Notes under the pieces: generated by a model
Seen by the model: the letters and a program-made list of their open reading frames with translations, nothing else
Databases searched by the model: none
Told to the model about the DNA's origin: nothing
Shown: piece after piece, positions 23,133 to 33,252 of the stretch
How the letters are laid out: every line of letters starts with the position of its first letter
How positions within the stretch are numbered: the stretch's first letter is position 1
Assembly (NCBI GenBank): GCA_016285355.1
Contig: JAEEQP010000039.1
Location: 1-36,668 of the forward strand
Direction: 5' to 3'
DNA length: 36,668 nt
Origin: Bacteroidales bacterium
Lineage (GTDB): Bacteria; Bacteroidota; Bacteroidia; Bacteroidales; F082
Translations under genes and position numbers: made by a program

Positions 23133-23771
23133 TCATTGTGAGACCCGAATCATCATTAGGCCGTCTCGGATGGGCAGCAGCACATTTTCCACCCTTGGGT
23201 CGTTTTGCACGATGTCATTGAAGGCGATGAGGGCCTGCGTGTCACGCTCTTTGGTTTGAGCATTAAGCACCTTGCCGTCCCAAAGCACATTGTCGGCGAG
23301 GATGAAGCCGCCTGGGCGCACTTTTTCCATCACCATATTATAATAGGTGGGATAGCTCACTTTGTCGGCATCGATAAAGACGAGGTCAAAGGTCTTGTTC
23401 AAAGCGGGAATCACCGTTTTGGCATCGCCGAAGATGAGTTCGATTTTCTCTGCGACCTGCGCTTTGGCGAAATAATGCCGCAAGGTGCCTTCATATTCCC
23501 TATTCGCCTCAATGGTGACGAGTTTTCCGCTTTCGGGCAACCCGCGTGCGATGCAGATGGCGGCATAACCTGTGTAAGTGCCGATTTCCAACACACGCCG
23601 TGGTTTCAGCATCTGACAGAGGAATTGGAGGAATTTACCTTGCACTGGCCCCGACATCATGCGCGGGTTCATCTCATGCAGGTAGGTATGGCGATACAAC
23701 TCCTGCAATACGGCGTCAGGCGCGGTGGCATGGGCTTCGAGGTATTCCTCTAATTGGTAAGGGTCTGTCAT
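23133..23771 (-). CDS. Class I SAM-dependent O-methyltransferase (caffeoyl-CoA type family)
   Basis: The ATG at 23771 gives 212 residues, the usual family length; the longer frame to 23828 would translate a dispersed repeat. Motifs: the SAM-binding RRVLEIGTYTGYAAICIARGL (about residues 60-80), VTIEANREYEG (about 86-96), IFGDAKTVIPAL (about 112-123), FDLVFIDADKVSYP (about 127-140) with the metal-binding aspartate region, and GGFILADNVLWDGKV (about 153-167). Members methylate phenolic or other small hydroxyl compounds using a divalent metal; the bacterial substrate is generally unknown. It follows the M16 peptidase gene at 53 bases on the same strand. Confidence 0.9.
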   Translation of the reverse strand: MTDPYQLEEYLEAHATAPDAVLQELYRHTYLHEMNPRMMSGPVQGKFLQFLCQMLKPRRVLEIGTYTGYAAICIARGLPESGKLVTIEANREYEGTLRHYFAKAQVAEKIELIFGDAKTVIPALNKTFDLVFIDADKVSYPTYYNMVMEKVRPGGFILADNVLWDGKVLNAQTKERDTQALIAFNDIVQNDPRVENVLLPIRDGLMMIRVSQ

Positions 23772-23796
23772 AATTATGTCGTTATGTCTGCCACGG

Positions 23797-23819
23797 TGCT
23801 TCGACAGGCTCAGCAACCG
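23797..23819. repeat. Dispersed repeat, TTCGACAGGCTCAGCAACC form
   Basis: A copy of the CTTCGACAAGCTCAGGAACC-type repeat seen also in waaA (33425-33502 and 34234-34261) and, degenerate, at 11549-11572. It sits between the M16 and methyltransferase genes. Confidence 0.65.
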
Positions 23820-23824
23820 TTTGC

Positions 23825-25060
23825 TCAATTGCCTTTAAAAACGATTTGGCTCAGTTGTTTCTTGTCGAAAACGCGGTTGGCCACCTCCAAAATGTCGTCT
23901 GCCGTGACGGCTTCCACCTTGCGGATGATGTCGTCCATGTATTCAATCGGCTCGCCCATGATGAGCGAACGTGTCGCGCTCAGCAACTCGTTCATGCCGC
24001 TTTCGTAGCTCAAGGCGACTTGGCCGATGAGTTGCTGCTTGGCGTGGTGCAGTTGTAGGGTACCTAACTTTTGTGTGCAGAGCTTGTCCAATTCCTTGTG
24101 AACCAGTTCTATGGCGCGTTCCAACGAATCAGGGTCAACGCCCATGTAGACATTGATGAGGCCGACATCGGAGTAGGCGGTGTATTGCGACTCGATGCTG
24201 TAGGCAAAACCGTACTTTTCGCGGATGTTCAAGCCAAGACGCGAGCTCATGGCCGGACCGCCAAGCACATTGTTGAGCATCACGATGGGCATCCGCAGCG
24301 GACTGCTGAACTCGGGTGCGAGGCCACCAATGATGCAGTGGCTGAGGTGGTTGTTTCGGGTCTCAGTGCGGTTTTCGGGCTTGTAGCCTTTGAAAACTTC
24401 GCGTTTTTTATTAATAAGGTGTGCCGATTGGTTGCCAAAATAGGTCATGGCCATGTGTTCCAATTCCTTGAAACTAATGTCGCCGGTGGAGGCCAAAATC
24501 ATCTGGTCGGTGCTGTAGTTGTGCGTCATGAAGTCGAGGATGTCCTGGCGATGGAAACCTTTTACCAACTCAGTGGTGCCCAAAATGTTGCGTGAAAGCG
24601 GATGCCCTTTGAAGACCATCTCCTCAAACAAATCGTAGATTTCGTCTGACGGTGAATCCAAATAGGAATTGATTTCGTCCAAAATGACTTCCTTTTCCTT
24701 GGCCAACTCGTTTTCGGGGAAGGTGGAACGGAAGGCGATGTCGGCGAAGAGGTCGAGGCTGCGCTTGTAGTGTTGCTTCAGGAAGGTAGCCTGGATGCAG
24801 GTTTCTTCCTTGGTGGTGAAGGCGTTGAGGTCACCGCCCACGTTGTCCAAACAGCTCAAGATGTGATAAGCCTTGCGGTTTTGTGTGCCTTTGAAGATGG
24901 TGTGCTCCACGAAATGGGCGAGGCCGTTCTCGTGCGGCAACTCGTCGCGGGTGCCAGTCTCCACCATCAGCACCAAATGCGCGATTTCACCTTGTTTTTC
25001 TTTATGTATCAGCCTGATGCCGTTCGGAAGAACAGCCTCTGTAAATTTCCTTTCCGCCAT
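23825..25060 (-). CDS. M16-family zinc metallopeptidase (processing-peptidase type)
   Basis: The ATG at 25060 gives 411 residues, right for a single-chain M16B peptidase. The inverted zinc motif HFVEH is at residues 49-53 and the third ligand lies in the ELAKEKEVILDEI segment about 75 residues later. Further marks are GGDLNAFTTKEET (about 76-88), and the C-terminal half with LNNVLGGPAMSSRLGLNIREKYGFAYSI split over about residues 270-297. These enzymes act as clamshell proteases on peptides; no signal peptide is seen, so it is probably cytoplasmic. All key residues are present. Same strand as the methyltransferase gene that follows. Confidence 0.93.
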   Translation of the reverse strand: MAERKFTEAVLPNGIRLIHKEKQGEIAHLVLMVETGTRDELPHENGLAHFVEHTIFKGTQNRKAYHILSCLDNVGGDLNAFTTKEETCIQATFLKQHYKRSLDLFADIAFRSTFPENELAKEKEVILDEINSYLDSPSDEIYDLFEEMVFKGHPLSRNILGTTELVKGFHRQDILDFMTHNYSTDQMILASTGDISFKELEHMAMTYFGNQSAHLINKKREVFKGYKPENRTETRNNHLSHCIIGGLAPEFSSPLRMPIVMLNNVLGGPAMSSRLGLNIREKYGFAYSIESQYTAYSDVGLINVYMGVDPDSLERAIELVHKELDKLCTQKLGTLQLHHAKQQLIGQVALSYESGMNELLSATRSLIMGEPIEYMDDIIRKVEAVTADDILEVANRVFDKKQLSQIVFKGN

Positions 25061-25161
25061 GATTTCAAAATTGGGCTGCAAAGATAGCAAATCCTGATGA
25101 GTGGTCGTAATGCGTCAAACAATATTCTAAAACGGAAAAAATTTGATTAAAACAACATTTT

Positions 25162-25194
25162 TTGCTTGTAAAATTAAAAAATTTCCTATTTTTG
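25162..25194 (+). promoter_or_regulatory. Promoter of the first subtilisin gene
   Basis: TATTTTTG at 25187-25194 with TTGCTTG at 25162-25168 (18 or 22 bases upstream, depending on which TTG is used). Leader about 20-25 bases to the ATG at 25220. Confidence 0.55.
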
Positions 25195-25219
25195 TCCCTT
25201 ACAAACGAACCCTAAATAT

Positions 25220-28204
25220 ATGAAAGCCATGAAAAAGTTTACACTATTGCTGCTGTCTCTCTTTTTTGTTTCAGGCTATGCCCAGACTGTCATCGACCCG
25301 CTTTTGCGAGAAGAGATGACCCGCCGTAACGAAAACGAGCCCATTGAAGTCATTGTCATTATGAAGTCACAATACGACCGCGAGCAACTCAATCGTCAGG
25401 CCGAGTATTTCGTCAGTCGTGCCGAACGCCGTGAGTTTGTGGTCAATGAATTGAAGGAATTTGCAGAAGTTTCACAATATGACCTGAAACATACCCTTTC
25501 TGAAATGGAACGCAGCGGCATGGTTTCGGCTCCAATCACCCTTTGGATTTCTAACGCCTTGTATTTCAACGCCACCAAGTCAGCTATCCAAGACCTTGCG
25601 CAACGCAATGACATCGGGATAATCGGCTATGCCGTCCAACGTTGTTGCCTCCCTGACGGAGAAGAAGTGAGTCCGGCCACCGACCTGCGCGAAATCACGC
25701 CGAATGTCCTTCAAGTTCGTGCCAACCAGGTTTGGGACATGGGCTATAAAGGCGAAGGTGTCGTGGTGGCACTCATTGATTCGGGTGTCAATTACCGTCA
25801 TGTGGATGTGGCCGACCACCTTTGGGACGGTGGTGAGGAATTTCCCAATCACGGCTACGATGTGTTCACTCACGACGACGATCCCATGGATGAGCACGGC
25901 CACGGTTCGCATTGTGCGGGCATTATTTGTGGTGACGGCACCGCAGGCTATCAGACCGGTATGGCACCTGAGGCAAGGCTGATGTGTGTGAAGTGTGCGA
26001 ACTCCAATTGTTTTTGTAATGCTGCCAATATGGTGGAAGGCATACAATGGGCGGTTGATCATGGTTGTGACCTGTTCAGCATGTCGTTAGGACTCTTAAA
26101 TACGAGCCTTTCTGAACGTGAGCTGTTGCGTGGCGCTTGTGAGGCTACTTTGGACGCTGGCGTGGTGGCCGCCATTGCAGCAGGTAACGAAGGCCATAAG
26201 TTAGATGAGTATCCTATTCCTCGCAATGTGCGCGTGCCAGGCTCTTGTCCTCCTCCTTATTTGGATGAAGTTCAATCCCAAAACCCAGGTGGAAAGAGTT
26301 GTACCGTATGTGTCGGTGCAGTCGATTACAACGACAGTGCCGCTTATTTCACCTCGCATGGCCCTGTGACGTGGAAAACTGCGGGGATAGGTACGGCCAA
26401 TTATTTCGACTATCCCTACGAAGATGGCAACATCTCAAAATTTGGCTTGATTCGTCCCGATGTGTGTGCCCCGGGCGTGGATGTCACGTCGTTGAACTAT
26501 CTCGGCAATAACGGATACATCAACATGAGCGGCACTTCGATGGCTACGCCCTGTGTGGCGGGATGTATGGCCCTCATGCTGGGCAAAAACAACGATTTGA
26601 CACCTTCTGAGGTTTGTCGGTTACTTGAAGAGACGGCGGTTCCGCTTGCAGAAGGCAAGAGCAACATCTTTGGCTTTGGCCGTGTGGATGCCTTGGCGGC
26701 CATCGAAGCCATTCCCATGGGTGGCATCAGGTACCAAGGTTTTGCTGTCAACGACACTTTGGGAAACAATAACCATAAGCTCAATCCTGGCGAGTCGGTC
26801 ACCCTGTCGCTTATGCTCAACAACATCTCCGATACGCTTGTCAGTGGCGTTTCGGCGGTCATGATGATGGAGGACGAGCATGTCACAGTTACCCAAGATA
26901 CCATCGTTTTCCCTGATTTTGCCGCCAATGAGACGATTACCGTCGATGATGCCTTTGCTTTTTCGGTTGACGGCGAGGCGTCGGCGTATCAGAAAATCAG
27001 GTTCCGCATCAAGTTGTTTGTTGATGGTGAATTGATTGGGGCATATACCGATAATGTTGTCGTGCATGAATACCAGTTGGAATACGGTACGGTTGCCATT
27101 CTCAACGACCCCAACAACGATGGTTTTCTCAACCCGAGCGAGACCGCTGATTTACGTATCATGGTCGATAACGTGGGCAATGAAATAGCTCCCATGGTGA
27201 GGGGCACCTTGTCGACAAACAGTCCATGGCTCACTTTGAACGAAATCGAAAAGTCGTTCAGCACGATTGGTGCCGAGATGATGGGTTATGCTGACTTCAA
27301 TGTCACTCTTGATGCTGCCGCCACTGATGTTGTGCTCATTCCTTTCAGTCTTGACCTTGTGGATGCCGATGGAAGGCACACTGTGCTGACTTTCAACTAC
27401 AAAAACGCCTGCAAAATCATTTTCACCTTGCGTGATTTCTTCAATGATGGCTGGGAGGACAACTATCTGAACGTGGAATACTCCGACGGTACGCCAACCG
27501 AGCAGATGACCATGGAGAACGGTAGTCTTGTCACTTACACGCGCGATGTGGCCTTCACTTCCACGGTTGCGCTTTCTTGGCACAATGGCGATTGGACTCA
27601 GGAATGCAGCTTTGAAGTCGCATACGAGGATGGTACGGTCATCTACCAAAACACAGGAGGCTTCAGCGGCACTGTGACCTTCACCGTCAATTGCAGGGGT
27701 GGCTACAATGTGCCTGAATTTTGTGAGCCGGTTCGTAATTTGAACTATTCGACGGATGGCCATCAGGTTGTGCTCTTTTGGGATGCGCCTGAAAATGGCT
27801 CGCCGACGGCTTACGAGGTGTATCGTGGAATGCTGTTGTTAGAGACGACTTCTGAATTGACGGTGACCGATACCGTTGAGGAAGGCTATTATGATTACTG
27901 CGTCAATACCATTTATGGGGATTGTCAGAGCGAATATGCCTGCAAAGAAGTAAGCGTGCATTACGCGACTTCCGAAAACCAGCTCGTCGAAGTGAATGTT
28001 TTCCCCAATCCTTCTTCTGGTCAGGTGACTGTCCAATGTGCTGAAATGAAGCAAGTTGAAGTATTCTCCGTTGATGGCCGTTTGGTGCAAAGCATCCAGA
28101 TGGAGGGCGATGTCTGTCAGCTCGAAGGCTTAAAAAGCGGTGTCTATGTGGTTCGCATCCTGAAAGGCGACGAGACATTGGTGCGCAGGTTGATTATGCA
28201 ATGA
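25220..28204 (+). CDS. S8 subtilisin-like serine protease with T9SS type A sorting domain (copy 1)
   Basis: A 994-residue exported protease. Order: signal peptide (FTLLLLSLFFVSGYAQ/T), a propeptide (about 20-150, with RREFVVNELKEF), and the S8 catalytic domain with Asp187 (ALIDSGVN), His228 (HGHGSHCAG), Asn323 (AAGNEG) and Ser440 (SGTSMATP). Then come beta-rich domains (about 500-730), a segment with FFNDGWEDNYL (about 740), one Fn3-like domain (about 838-920, starting FCEPVRNLNYS), and a T9SS sorting domain (VFPNPSSGQVTV ... KSGVYVVRI). All four catalytic residues are present. It should be secreted through T9SS and be active at the surface. ATG 25229 is an alternative start. The next gene is a longer paralogue with its own promoter. 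Confidence 0.94.
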   Translation: MKAMKKFTLLLLSLFFVSGYAQTVIDPLLREEMTRRNENEPIEVIVIMKSQYDREQLNRQAEYFVSRAERREFVVNELKEFAEVSQYDLKHTLSEMERSGMVSAPITLWISNALYFNATKSAIQDLAQRNDIGIIGYAVQRCCLPDGEEVSPATDLREITPNVLQVRANQVWDMGYKGEGVVVALIDSGVNYRHVDVADHLWDGGEEFPNHGYDVFTHDDDPMDEHGHGSHCAGIICGDGTAGYQTGMAPEARLMCVKCANSNCFCNAANMVEGIQWAVDHGCDLFSMSLGLLNTSLSERELLRGACEATLDAGVVAAIAAGNEGHKLDEYPIPRNVRVPGSCPPPYLDEVQSQNPGGKSCTVCVGAVDYNDSAAYFTSHGPVTWKTAGIGTANYFDYPYEDGNISKFGLIRPDVCAPGVDVTSLNYLGNNGYINMSGTSMATPCVAGCMALMLGKNNDLTPSEVCRLLEETAVPLAEGKSNIFGFGRVDALAAIEAIPMGGIRYQGFAVNDTLGNNNHKLNPGESVTLSLMLNNISDTLVSGVSAVMMMEDEHVTVTQDTIVFPDFAANETITVDDAFAFSVDGEASAYQKIRFRIKLFVDGELIGAYTDNVVVHEYQLEYGTVAILNDPNNDGFLNPSETADLRIMVDNVGNEIAPMVRGTLSTNSPWLTLNEIEKSFSTIGAEMMGYADFNVTLDAAATDVVLIPFSLDLVDADGRHTVLTFNYKNACKIIFTLRDFFNDGWEDNYLNVEYSDGTPTEQMTMENGSLVTYTRDVAFTSTVALSWHNGDWTQECSFEVAYEDGTVIYQNTGGFSGTVTFTVNCRGGYNVPEFCEPVRNLNYSTDGHQVVLFWDAPENGSPTAYEVYRGMLLLETTSELTVTDTVEEGYYDYCVNTIYGDCQSEYACKEVSVHYATSENQLVEVNVFPNPSSGQVTVQCAEMKQVEVFSVDGRLVQSIQMEGDVCQLEGLKSGVYVVRILKGDETLVRRLIMQ

Positions 28205-28210
28205 GATGAT

Positions 28211-28242
28211 TTGATTGGTTTTCAAAAATATTGCTATTTTTG
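28211..28242 (+). promoter_or_regulatory. Promoter of the second subtilisin gene
   Basis: TATTTTTG at 28235-28242 with TTG at 28211-28213, 21 bases apart, directly after the stop of copy 1. It supports the ATG at 28270 over the longer frame from 28231. Confidence 0.6.
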
Positions 28243-28269
28243 CAACTTGAAAATCAAATCTTTTATCCT

Positions 28270-31200
28270 ATGAAAAAACTGTTATCCCTTTTCCTGATGG
28301 CGATTTTCTGCATGGCAGGCTACGCCCAGGCTGTCATTGACCCGCTGCTGAGCGAAGAGATGGGTCGCCGCAACGATGATGAACAAATCAAAGTCATCGT
28401 TCTTATGAAATCGCAATACGACCGAACACAACTCAACCGTCGTGCGGACTGGTATGTCACCAAAGCCGAACGCCGCGAGTTCGTTGTCAATGAGTTGAAG
28501 GAATTTACTGCTGCCTCGCAGTATGACCTTCGTCATGCGCTTTCTGAAATGGAACGCAATGGCATGGTATCGTCGCCCACCGTTTTGTGGATAGCGAATG
28601 CCTTGTATTTCGATGCCACCAAGACAGCCATTCAAGACTTGGCGCGTCGCAACGACATCGAAATTATCGGCTATGCCATGGAACACAACTGGATTCCCGA
28701 TGGAGAAGAGGCTGCTCCTGCTTCAGGAACGCGCGAAATCACCCCGAACGTGACCCAAGTTCATGCCGACCAAGTGTGGGCATTGGGCTATACTGGTGAA
28801 GGCGTGGTGGTGGCTGTCATCGATACAGGTGTCAACTACAATCACATAGACTTGGCCGACCACCTCTGGGACGGTGGAAGTGATTTCCCGCATCACGGCT
28901 GGGATGTCTTTAACCACGACAACGACCCGATGGACGACCACGGTCACGGCTCGCACTGCTCTGGAACCGTATTGGGCGACGGCACGGCTGGTTCACAGAC
29001 AGGTATGGCACCCAATGCCACGCTGATGTGCGTCAAGTGCATAGGCTCAGATGGTAATGGCGGTGCCCAAAACATTTCAGAAGGCATCCAATGGGCTGTG
29101 GAGCATGGCTGCGATATGTTCAGCATGTCGTTAGGCTTGCCTAATTCAAGCATCCCTGACCGTACCTTGTTGCGTCATACTTGCGAGGCTGCCTTGGATG
29201 CTGGCGTTGTGGCGGCCATAGCTGCGGGCAATGAAGGTAGCAGCCAATGGCAATATCCTATTCCCAATAACGTGCGTGTGCCAGGCAGTTGTCCTCCGCC
29301 TTATATGGACGAAGTGCAGGGTGCGAACTCAGGCGATTTGACCTGCTCGGTCTGCGTGGGTGCCGTTGACTACAACGATGCTGCTGCTTATTTCTCTTCG
29401 CGTGGTCCTGTCACTTGGCAGAATACTGAGTTTGGCGATTATCCATACGAACCTGGCATTGGCCTCATCCGTCCTGATGTGTGCGCGCCTGGTGTCGACA
29501 TCAAGTCATTGAATTATGCCACCAATTCGGGCTATACCACCATGAGTGGCACCTCAATGGCCACACCTTGCGTGGCAGGTTGTATGGCCTTGATGCTGAG
29601 CAAAGACATCAATCTTACGCCTTCCGAAGTCTGCCGAATCCTTGAAGAAACGGCTGTTCCTTTGGCGCAAGGCAAGAGCAACACATACGGCTTCGGTCGT
29701 GTGGATGTGCTGGCCGCTATGGAAGCCATCCAATTGGGAGCTATTAAATATAGTGATTTCGCCATCAATGATCCTGAGGGCAACAACAATCACAAACTCA
29801 ATCCTGGTGAGTCGGTTTTGATGGACTTGACAATGGAAAACATCACCGATGAGCCTGTGAGTAACGTCTCCATTGTGTTGAGCACCGAGGATGCCAATGT
29901 CACTATCACCGACAACACGGTTGACATTCCGACTTTTGCCGCCAACGAGACCCTAACCGTTGAAAACGCCTTTGCTTTCACTGCCAACGAGAATGTTCCT
30001 GCCAACGAAAAGATACGCTTCAACCTTGAAGTCTCCGTCAACGGAGAAGTGACTGGCAACTTCAATGTCAATGTGATGGTTTACGGTTACAGACTGGAAT
30101 ATGGCACCACTGTTGTGTTGAACGACGACAACGGCGATGGCCTCCTCAATCCGGGCGAGAACGCCGACCTTCGCATCTTGATTGATAATAGGGGTAATGA
30201 GTTGGCCCAAATGGTGACAGGCACCTTGTCGACCGAATATGCGTTGGTCACCTTGAACGAAAACGAGAAGAGTTTCGGCACGATTGGCGCGGAATTAATG
30301 GGTTACGCCGACTTCAACGTGACCTTAGATGCTGCTGCCCACGCCGACTTCACCATCCCCTTCACCCTCGACCTTGTGGATGCCAATGGCCGCCATACCG
30401 AGCTGAATTTCAACTATAAAAATGCCTGCAATGTCATCTTTAACTTGTACGATTCCTACGGAGACGGTTGGCAGGGCAACTATCTCACCATCGTGTATTC
30501 CGATGGCACGCCTACGGAACAGATGACGCTTGATAATGGTAGCTCGATTACTTACACCCGAGTCTTGGCTTCTAATTCCACCATCTCACTCACATGGCAC
30601 AACGGACAATGGACGCAAGAATGCAGCTTCGAAATCACCTATGAGGATGGCACGGTCATCTATCAGAACGAAGGAGGCTTCAGTGGTACCCAGACCTTTA
30701 CCATTAACTGCACTGGCGGCGGCGGTAGCGCACCTGAGTTCTGTGCCCCGATTCGCAACCTTGCCTACGAATTGGATGGACAAGATGTGATTCTGACATG
30801 GGAAGCCCCTGAAAACGGTACGCCGGCATGGTATGAGGTGTATCGCGAGACCGAGTTGTTGGATTTGGTCGAGGAATTGACCTTTAGGGATTTTAATGTT
30901 GATGAAGGTTTCTATAACTACTGCGTCTATGCCGCCTACGACGGCTGCCAAAGCGAATATGTCTGTATTGAGGCGGAAGTGACGCTGTGCGGCCCCGTGC
31001 AGAATTTGGCTTACACTTTGAATGACGACCTGTTGCTCAATCTCACTTGGAATGCTCCCGAAAACCCGGATGGATTGGTTGAGTATCAGGTCTACATGGA
31101 CGATGAACTGTTGGGCTCGACTAACGAATTAAGCTACGCTTTCACCATCCCAACAGGTGAGCACGACCTTTCGGTAAATGCTGTCTTCGAGGAATGTGAA

Positions 31201-32412
31201 AAAGATGCCTTCATACATATCTGCATCCTTGATGCGGTTGAAAACTTGTCATACACATTGGAGGGAAATATTGCTACTGTGACTTGGGATTCCATTGAAG
31301 GTATCAGTCAATATTGGGTGGAGGTCAATAATCAGGTTGGTCCTTACATTGAGGGGACACAATACATCTTCGAGATGGAAAGTGGCTTGACTTCGGTTAA
31401 GGTGACTCCTGTGACCGAAACTTGCTATACGATTGATGCCGAATTAGAAATCTGTTACTGCAAACCAGTCGAAAACTTAGGTTATATGGCGATGGTTGAT
31501 ATGGTTACGGTTAAGTTTGGATGGCTTCCGTCTCCCGATGCGGAGTATTACGAGGTCAGTTTCAATGGCGATGTCACTCAAACCACAGATTCTAATATCG
31601 CCTATGAGGTTAGAGTGGGGGAGAATACAATTTGCGTGACGGCGCATTCTGTTTATGGCTGTGATTCTGAGCCAGTTTGTTATACACTCCCTGTTTGTGA
31701 ACCTGTTTCCGGTTTTGATTATGTTTTCGAAGGCAATGAGGTGACGGTTACTTGGGATGGCCCTGAAGTGGGGAATGACCTTGTATTGGATGGTGAGCAT
31801 CAAGATAGTTTTGGAACGAGTTTTTCAAGATGGTTGGGAAATGGCTCTCATACGATTGTCGTGTTCCCTGATCAAGGAGGGTTGTGTCTGACATTGCCTG
31901 CTCAGTTTACTTTTGAAGTTACCAACGTGGCTCCCGAAATCCGCATCACGGATGTGCATGAAGGCTATATCGCAATGGCTTGGACTGAGGTGGATGGAGC
32001 CATCGCATACAATCTCTACCGCGACGGTGAATTGCTTGCCGAGTACCTCATCGAAACCATGTACAACGACATCGAGATGGCCATCGATGCGCAGCACTGC
32101 TATGCCGTAACTTCGGTCTTCGAGAAAGGCATCTCCGATTTGGGCGAGGCCGCTTGCGCCAACTATTTCACTGGCCTCAATGAAGCTGACGATAATGTCG
32201 CCATCTTCCCCAACCCGACCACCGATAAGGTGACTATCCAATGTGTCGGCATGACCCTGATTGAGGTCTATTCCGCCGAGGGTAAGTTGGTCAGACGTAT
32301 CGAAGTCAATGAGGATGACTGTCAGTTGGATGGTCTCGAAAACGGTATTTACAACGTCCGTATTTTGAGAGGCAATGACATCTTTGTCCGCAGAATAATA
32401 AAAACACACTAA
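28270..32412 (+). CDS. S8 subtilisin-like protease with six Fn3-like domains and T9SS sorting domain (copy 2)
   Basis: 1380 residues from the ATG at 28270 (MKKLLSLFLMAIFCMAGYAQ). The first ~815 residues are colinear with copy 1: propeptide, catalytic Asp185, His226, Asn321 and Ser429, the same beta domains, and a DSYGDGWQGNYL segment. It then differs: instead of one Fn3-like domain there are about six in a row, beginning near residues 820, 906, 987, 1063, 1143 and 1220. Several open with C-x-P-V-x-N-L-x-Y and carry an internal V-T-W strand and conserved cysteines. The end is a T9SS sorting domain (IFPNPTTDKVTI ... ENGIYNVRI). The array probably extends the protease from the surface or binds a substrate. 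Confidence 0.94.
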   Translation: MKKLLSLFLMAIFCMAGYAQAVIDPLLSEEMGRRNDDEQIKVIVLMKSQYDRTQLNRRADWYVTKAERREFVVNELKEFTAASQYDLRHALSEMERNGMVSSPTVLWIANALYFDATKTAIQDLARRNDIEIIGYAMEHNWIPDGEEAAPASGTREITPNVTQVHADQVWALGYTGEGVVVAVIDTGVNYNHIDLADHLWDGGSDFPHHGWDVFNHDNDPMDDHGHGSHCSGTVLGDGTAGSQTGMAPNATLMCVKCIGSDGNGGAQNISEGIQWAVEHGCDMFSMSLGLPNSSIPDRTLLRHTCEAALDAGVVAAIAAGNEGSSQWQYPIPNNVRVPGSCPPPYMDEVQGANSGDLTCSVCVGAVDYNDAAAYFSSRGPVTWQNTEFGDYPYEPGIGLIRPDVCAPGVDIKSLNYATNSGYTTMSGTSMATPCVAGCMALMLSKDINLTPSEVCRILEETAVPLAQGKSNTYGFGRVDVLAAMEAIQLGAIKYSDFAINDPEGNNNHKLNPGESVLMDLTMENITDEPVSNVSIVLSTEDANVTITDNTVDIPTFAANETLTVENAFAFTANENVPANEKIRFNLEVSVNGEVTGNFNVNVMVYGYRLEYGTTVVLNDDNGDGLLNPGENADLRILIDNRGNELAQMVTGTLSTEYALVTLNENEKSFGTIGAELMGYADFNVTLDAAAHADFTIPFTLDLVDANGRHTELNFNYKNACNVIFNLYDSYGDGWQGNYLTIVYSDGTPTEQMTLDNGSSITYTRVLASNSTISLTWHNGQWTQECSFEITYEDGTVIYQNEGGFSGTQTFTINCTGGGGSAPEFCAPIRNLAYELDGQDVILTWEAPENGTPAWYEVYRETELLDLVEELTFRDFNVDEGFYNYCVYAAYDGCQSEYVCIEAEVTLCGPVQNLAYTLNDDLLLNLTWNAPENPDGLVEYQVYMDDELLGSTNELSYAFTIPTGEHDLSVNAVFEECEKDAFIHICILDAVENLSYTLEGNIATVTWDSIEGISQYWVEVNNQVGPYIEGTQYIFEMESGLTSVKVTPVTETCYTIDAELEICYCKPVENLGYMAMVDMVTVKFGWLPSPDAEYYEVSFNGDVTQTTDSNIAYEVRVGENTICVTAHSVYGCDSEPVCYTLPVCEPVSGFDYVFEGNEVTVTWDGPEVGNDLVLDGEHQDSFGTSFSRWLGNGSHTIVVFPDQGGLCLTLPAQFTFEVTNVAPEIRITDVHEGYIAMAWTEVDGAIAYNLYRDGELLAEYLIETMYNDIEMAIDAQHCYAVTSVFEKGISDLGEAACANYFTGLNEADDNVAIFPNPTTDKVTIQCVGMTLIEVYSAEGKLVRRIEVNEDDCQLDGLENGIYNVRILRGNDIFVRRIIKTH

Positions 32413-32439
32413 TTTCGTTTGTATCGAAAAAGAAAAACC

Positions 32440-33249
32440 ATGCGCAAAATCTTAATCTCTTTGCTTCTTCTGGCAGGTGTGGCGTTGCAAGCCCAAATGC
32501 CGAAAGACATCATGAAGAACTCCATCCCTGTGGCCATGATTCAGGCGACTTACGCCTTCCATATTCCAGGCATGGACACCAAAGTACAGTACGGCATCAG
32601 CCACAATGTGGGCGGCAGCTTTGTCTACAAGACCGAATCCAATTGGCTGTTAACGGCCAATGCCAACTATATTTTTGGTGGCCGTGTCAAGGGCGACCGA
32701 ATTGAGGTTTTAGGCGAAGGCATCACCACGGTCGATGGCGAAATTATTGGTGGTAGCGGCAACATGGTTGGACTTTTGATAGAGCAACGTGGTTTCCATT
32801 TTCAGGCCGAGGCGGGCAAGCTGTTTCCGCTGGGGCCCAATCCTAACAGCGGCATTTTCGTGCAGGCTGGCGCGGGCTATCTGCGGAACAGGATGCGTAT
32901 CGACTACCAGAAGACGTTGCAAAATCCGGCTTATCCGGTGGACGGCGACTATGAATTCGGCTACGACCACATGCGTGGCGGTCCAGCGTTGCATCTTGAG
33001 ACAGGTTATCTGTTGCTCAACGACACCCGACTCTTCAACTTCTCAGTTTCGTTGGAAGTCACTTACGCCCGCACCCGCGAGTTGCGCGAATATGACTTCC
33101 GCGTCTTCACCAATCCCGAGACAGGGCTGATGGAACCTGTGGGCAAGACTGACCCGAACAAGCGCTACAACGATTTGTATTACGGCATCCGTGTCACATG
33201 GAACATCCCGATGTACCAGCGTCAGCCGGAAGAGTTTTATTATGATTAA
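32440..33249 (+). CDS. Outer membrane beta-barrel protein of unknown role
   Basis: From the ATG at 32440, 269 residues with signal peptide RKILISLLLLAGVALQAQ/M. The mature part alternates polar and hydrophobic residues in strands rich in Gly, Tyr and Asn (VGGSFVYKTESNWLLTANAN, FHFQAEAGKLFPLG, IFVQAGAGYLRNRM, LHLETGYLLL, DLYYGIRVTWNIPM), as expected of an 8- to 12-stranded barrel. It lies 27 bases after the second subtilisin stop and three bases before waaA, so it may be transcribed with both. Bacteroidales often have such a gene next to waaA, which suggests a link with the envelope rather than with the protease; that is inference. Confidence 0.75.
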   Translation: MRKILISLLLLAGVALQAQMPKDIMKNSIPVAMIQATYAFHIPGMDTKVQYGISHNVGGSFVYKTESNWLLTANANYIFGGRVKGDRIEVLGEGITTVDGEIIGGSGNMVGLLIEQRGFHFQAEAGKLFPLGPNPNSGIFVQAGAGYLRNRMRIDYQKTLQNPAYPVDGDYEFGYDHMRGGPALHLETGYLLLNDTRLFNFSVSLEVTYARTRELREYDFRVFTNPETGLMEPVGKTDPNKRYNDLYYGIRVTWNIPMYQRQPEEFYYD

Positions 33250-33252
33250 GGT

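Noticed and set aside
24071..24595. Plus-strand 174-residue open frame
   Set aside because: Antisense to the M16 peptidase, whose zinc motif and full length are clear.
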